Of a DNA stretch of 26,150 nt, positions 23,281-26,150 are shown piece by piece. The stretch spans positions 1 to 26,150 of the forward strand of contig JAQUNY010000006.1 in assembly GCA_028717405.1 (NCBI GenBank), in the 5' to 3' direction. The notes under the pieces are model-generated. The model did no database searches, had not been told where the DNA came from, and worked only from the letters and a program-made list of their open reading frames with translations. The position numbers were made by a program, and so were the translations under genes. Positions within the stretch are counted from its first letter, which is position 1. Each line of letters opens with the position of its first letter. The stretch comes from Eubacteriales bacterium (GTDB lineage Bacteria > Bacillota > Clostridia > JAQUNY01).

Positions 23281-24332
23281 ATAATCTGGCGGTACGTTTT
23301 TCTATTATAGCTGCAGTTTTATGTGCTTTTCTATTATTCACCGGCTGTGAGGGATCAAAGAACAACGGAAGTGTTGATGAAAACGTAGCGGCCGGGATCA
23401 AGGGAGAGGCCGAGATCACGGGAGAGGCCGGGATCAAGGGAGAGGCCGAGATCACGGGAGAGCCTGATCCGGAAGCACCTGTGATCCGCCTTGGAATGAT
23501 GTCTTCGTCTGATGTCATCCCGTTTGTGCTGATAAATGAAAAAAAACTGGCGCAGAAATACGGATTTGAGCTTGAGCTTGAGACGTTCACATCAACACGG
23601 GACAGGGATGCAGCTCTTCAGGCAGGAGAGCTTGATGGAGTGCTGACTGATTATATAGGGGTATGTATGTACAATAATGCCGGGCTGGATGTCCGGATAA
23701 CAGGGATAACTGATGGCGACTACATACTTGTGGCAGGCAGGGAAACGGGGATAACCGGCATATCGCAAATAAAAGGCAAAAGCATAGCCATTTCGGAAAA
23801 CACACTGATAGAATACACGCTCGACACTATATTAGTCAAAAAAGGCATGTCTGCGGATGATGTTGTAAAAGAAATAGTGCCAAGGATCCCGGACAGACTG
23901 GAACTGCTGAGAAACGGCAAGATAGACCTTGGCCTGATGCCAGAGCCTTTTTCTACGCTTGCGCTGAATGGAGGTGCTGTATACCTTGGCAGTGCAAATG
24001 AATGCGGGCTTTATCCCGCTGTTTCGGCTTTTCTCAAAACTGTGCTTGACGACAGCATTACGTGCGAAGCTGTCAGGAATCTTTACAGTGCATATGATGA
24101 AGCAGTCAGGTATATGAATGAGACCGATGTTTCAGAATATGAGCAGGTCATCATAAAGGCAGCAGGATATCCTGCTGAAATGGCCGGGAAGATAGAGATA
24201 AAGAGATTCAGGCTGTCGGCGCTGCCGCCTGATTCTGATGTTGAGGACGCCGTGAGGTGGGCTGCCGGCAAGGGCCTCTGCAGTCCTTCGCTTGATTACA
24301 ACCGGTTGGTATATGATGTTAATAATCGATAA
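23277..24332 (+). CDS. ABC importer solute-binding lipoprotein (NMT1/SsuA-like)
   Basis: 351 residues from ATG 23277, which overlaps the UbiX stop and has GGGAAGG 9 bases upstream; an upstream in-frame ATG (23259) would add six residues. The signal peptide ends at lipobox FTGC (Cys24). After a repeat-encoded spacer the mature domain shows VIRLGMMSSSDVIPFVLINEKK, AGELDGVLTDYIG and MPEPFSTLALNGG, typical of the NMT1/THI5/SsuA group, whose ligands are sulfonates, pyrimidines and aromatic acids. The MqnA/MqnD menaquinone enzymes share this fold, but the lipobox and following ATPase and permease genes show that it is a transporter component. The ligand may be a soluble aromatic precursor for the quinone enzymes; this is inferred from context. 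Confidence 0.88.
   Translation: MNNLAVRFSIIAAVLCAFLLFTGCEGSKNNGSVDENVAAGIKGEAEITGEAGIKGEAEITGEPDPEAPVIRLGMMSSSDVIPFVLINEKKLAQKYGFELELETFTSTRDRDAALQAGELDGVLTDYIGVCMYNNAGLDVRITGITDGDYILVAGRETGITGISQIKGKSIAISENTLIEYTLDTILVKKGMSADDVVKEIVPRIPDRLELLRNGKIDLGLMPEPFSTLALNGGAVYLGSANECGLYPAVSAFLKTVLDDSITCEAVRNLYSAYDEAVRYMNETDVSEYEQVIIKAAGYPAEMAGKIEIKRFRLSALPPDSDVEDAVRWAAGKGLCSPSLDYNRLVYDVNNR
23391..23462 (+). repeat. 36-bp exact tandem repeat in the lipoprotein spacer
   Basis: Two identical 36-bp units, each made of two related 18-bp halves (GCCGGGATCAAGGGAGAG and GCCGAGATCACGGGAGAG). They encode AGIKGEAEITGE twice, just after the lipidated cysteine region. Confidence 0.97.
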
Positions 24333-25293
24333 TATTTCTGTTGGTTACAAAAACGGGGGAGAGATGGTCCCCGTCATAGAAGGAATGTCGCTCAGGATCG
24401 GCGGCGGGCATTCGCTTGTGATCATCGGGCCTTCAGGCTGCGGCAAGTCGACGCTTATCAATGTGTTATCGGGAACAGTCCCATTAAGAAGTGGAAACAT
24501 ATGGATGGCAGGCGGCGACGAGGCAGCAGGAACCGGTAATTGCTGTGGAGAGCCTGCAGAAGATGGGGCCAGGGAGGCCGGAGCAATCGATTACCTGCCA
24601 ACTGACGCAGAAAGAGACATTAATAATAGACTGCATCCTTCCGGAAAAGGAGACAATAATAACCCGTGGCCTGCCGAAGAAGAAAACAGTGACCGTGTTA
24701 TGCCAGTACAAGGCCCGAAAACAGGTTCATCTGATAATGTCCCGGCCCAGAGGCTCGATCCGGCAAAACATAAAATCGGCATCATACCGCAGGACCTGGG
24801 GCTGTTACCCTGGAAAACAGTAGAAGCAAACTGTTTGCTGCCTTTGACAATCAGGCGCGAAAAAATCATAGAAGACAGGCGGGCAAAAATCGATGAAATT
24901 TATAGTGCTCTCGGAATTAGCGCCCTGTTAAAAAGATATCCCGGAGAATTGAGCGGGGGGCAGGCGCAGCGCGCTGCGATAGCAAGGGCGTTTATCATGG
25001 AGCCTGATATACTCCTGATGGATGAGCCTTTCAACGCGCTTGATGAAATAACGGGAGATGAAGCCCGTGAATTATATTTAAGTATATGGAAAAAGAAAAA
25101 ACCACTAACAGTCATTGTGACTCACAGCATAGAGGAAGCACTTTATCTGGGTGATACCATCCTTGTGATGGGCCATGTTATGGGCGACATAAGGCATACC
25201 ATGGAAAATCGTTTTTTTGGGCAGAAGTACCCCGGCAGTATGGATTATATCGAGACGGCGAAATTGCTTCGCAATAAATTATTAAGCAAATAA
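24313..25293 (+). CDS. ABC importer ATPase (SsuB/TauB-like) with large insertion
   Basis: 326 residues from ATG 24313 (TTG 24292 is also in frame); it overlaps the lipoprotein gene by 20 bases. Seen: Walker A GPSGCGKS (39-46), Q-loop PQDLGLLPWKTV (Gln160), signature LSGGQ (213-217), Walker B LLMDEP (Asp237, Glu238), H-loop His271. The LLPW Q-loop is typical of nitrate/sulfonate/taurine importers. Between Walker A and the Q-loop, where relatives have a short strand and turn, about 80 residues (69-150) of polar low-complexity sequence are inserted (GDNNNPWPAEEENSD, for example). All catalytic motifs survive, so the protein is probably active, with the insert looped out. Confidence 0.9.
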   Translation: MMLIIDNISVGYKNGGEMVPVIEGMSLRIGGGHSLVIIGPSGCGKSTLINVLSGTVPLRSGNIWMAGGDEAAGTGNCCGEPAEDGAREAGAIDYLPTDAERDINNRLHPSGKGDNNNPWPAEEENSDRVMPVQGPKTGSSDNVPAQRLDPAKHKIGIIPQDLGLLPWKTVEANCLLPLTIRREKIIEDRRAKIDEIYSALGISALLKRYPGELSGGQAQRAAIARAFIMEPDILLMDEPFNALDEITGDEARELYLSIWKKKKPLTVIVTHSIEEALYLGDTILVMGHVMGDIRHTMENRFFGQKYPGSMDYIETAKLLRNKLLSK

Positions 25294-25411
25294 CAATAAG
25301 ATAAACCTATCAGGCGGGGCAGGCATAAAGGCGACAGGCTGAAAATAACAGCCTGAAGATGACAGGAACGGGAATGACAGGAATGCAAATGAGGGGCATG
25401 GGAAAACGGGT
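25294..25411 (+). other. Purine-rich intergenic stretch
   Basis: 118 bases rich in GACAGG and GGAATG units (for example 25353-25380). No gene with a ribosome site is seen. A CAGGCTG/CAGCCTG pair near 25335-25354 could form a hairpin, without a T-run. Confidence 0.5.
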
Positions 25412-26150
25412 ATGAAAATAAGAAATGCAAAAATGGAGCAATTTAAGTCTAAAAAAGTCCCGCATAACTTTCTGCTTTTTTTGCAGGGCTTTATCATCCT
25501 GAATCTTGTTTGGTATGTTGCATCACTGATCATCAGGACAACCGTGATTCCTGATCCTTTGGATGTATATAAAAATTTTGGGGATATATGTTCAGATAAT
25601 TTAACCGCTCACATCCTGATAAGCCTCAGAAGGATCGCGGCAGGATTGATTCTTGCACTGGCTGCAGGTATACCGGCGGGCATATTGATGGCGTATTCCA
25701 AAACGGCAGGCCACGTGCTTTCGCCACTGGTTTATTTCGGCTACCCGATCCCCAAGACAGCGCTTTTGCCCATCGCCATGCTGCTTCTCGGGATCAGGGA
25801 CGGATCCAAAGTGGCCATAATTTTCCTTATTATTGTCTTTCAGGTCATTGTATCTGTGAGGGACAGCGTCAGAAAGATCGATCCGGGAGTGTACCAGGTG
25901 ATGATAAGCACAGGAGCCGGCAATGCGCAAATAATACGGCATGTTACCATCCCGGCAATACTCCCCGACCTGCTGACAAGCGTGCGAATAGCGCTGGGGA
26001 CTGCGGCTGCGGTGCTTTTCTTTGTTGAAGGGTACGGCACAAAATTCGGTATGTGGTATTATATACTTGATGCGTGGGCGAGGATAGACTATATCGATAT
26101 GTATACCGGGATCATTGTCATATCCGTTGTTGGATTTGCCCTGTTTTCAG
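25412..26150 (+). CDS. ABC importer permease (SsuC/TauC-like, partial)
   Basis: 246 codons are visible from ATG 25412; the gene continues beyond the right edge. An integral membrane protein of the binding-protein-dependent permease family: an N-terminal helix (FLLFLQGFIILNLVWYVAS), then a core containing the EAA-type loop that contacts the ATPase (STGAGNAQIIRHVTIPAILP, followed by a LRIALG-like VRIALGTA). The SLRRIAAGLILALAAGIPAGILMA segment is typical of SsuC. It completes the importer begun by the two preceding genes. Confidence 0.9.
   Translation, partial: MKIRNAKMEQFKSKKVPHNFLLFLQGFIILNLVWYVASLIIRTTVIPDPLDVYKNFGDICSDNLTAHILISLRRIAAGLILALAAGIPAGILMAYSKTAGHVLSPLVYFGYPIPKTALLPIAMLLLGIRDGSKVAIIFLIIVFQVIVSVRDSVRKIDPGVYQVMISTGAGNAQIIRHVTIPAILPDLLTSVRIALGTAAAVLFFVEGYGTKFGMWYYILDAWARIDYIDMYTGIIVISVVGFALFS

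Noticed and set aside
23277..24332. MqnA/MqnD-type menaquinone enzyme
   Set aside because: The fold is similar, but a clear lipobox and adjoining ATPase and permease genes make it an importer component.
25351..25411. Micro-ORF (MTGTGMTGMQMRGMGKRV) ending at the permease start
   Set aside because: It is a low-complexity purine-rich stretch with no ribosome site; the ATGA overlap with the permease is probably chance.

Overview
The window looks like chromosomal DNA from an anaerobic Gram-positive of the class Clostridia. This is inferred from the low-to-moderate GC content, strong GGAGG-type ribosome binding sites, TTGACA/TATAAT promoters, lipoprotein signal peptides, a cyclic-di-AMP (ydaO-type) riboswitch, and a glutamate 2,3-aminomutase paired with a Re-citrate-synthase-like protein. 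No rRNA, tRNA, CRISPR array, transposase or phage gene was seen.

Layout. (1) Positions 1-3140, minus strand: a sigma-A-type promoter drives a c-di-AMP riboswitch with an intrinsic terminator, then glutamate 2,3-aminomutase, then a DRE-TIM metallolyase resembling Re-citrate synthase that runs off the left edge. Together they look like an osmolyte (beta-glutamate) operon controlled by c-di-AMP. (2) 3265-7424, plus strand: a promoter, a 42-codon candidate leader peptide, tandem repeats, and two ABC half-transporters whose motifs predict one heterodimeric exporter with one degenerate ATP site. (3) 7532-9566, minus strand: a sensor-type regulator (periplasmic-binding-protein-like domain plus C-terminal HTH) followed by a GNAT acetyltransferase. 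(4) 9767-16349, plus strand, divergent from the regulator: two paralogous LVIVD-repeat proteins, each with about 14 blade motifs (two seven-bladed propellers), then a lipoprotein sugar-type solute-binding protein with no permeases beside it. (5) 16540-18097, plus strand: a small zinc-ribbon protein and an AEC-family permease. (6) 18137-19462, minus strand: a NodB-like deacetylase-fold protein. (7) 19714 to the right edge, plus strand: a UbiD decarboxylase, a UbiA prenyltransferase, a UbiX flavin prenyltransferase, and a SsuABC/NMT1-type ABC importer (lipoprotein, ATPase, partial permease). They overlap or lie close together as one operon. The three enzymes match the late, membrane steps of menaquinone synthesis by the futalosine route; the adjoining importer suggests uptake of a soluble precursor.

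A second theme runs through the whole window. Many otherwise conserved proteins (ABC exporter, regulator, both propellers, deacetylase-like protein, UbiD, UbiA, lipoprotein, ABC ATPase) carry low-complexity insertions in linkers or loops. Several are plainly made of 9-36 bp tandem repeats or of palindromes. One palindromic family, with core GGGGACGGTTCTGTGTC, occurs both inside a propeller gene, in frame, and just after its stop codon. The genome therefore seems to tolerate or generate short repeats inside genes at an unusual rate.
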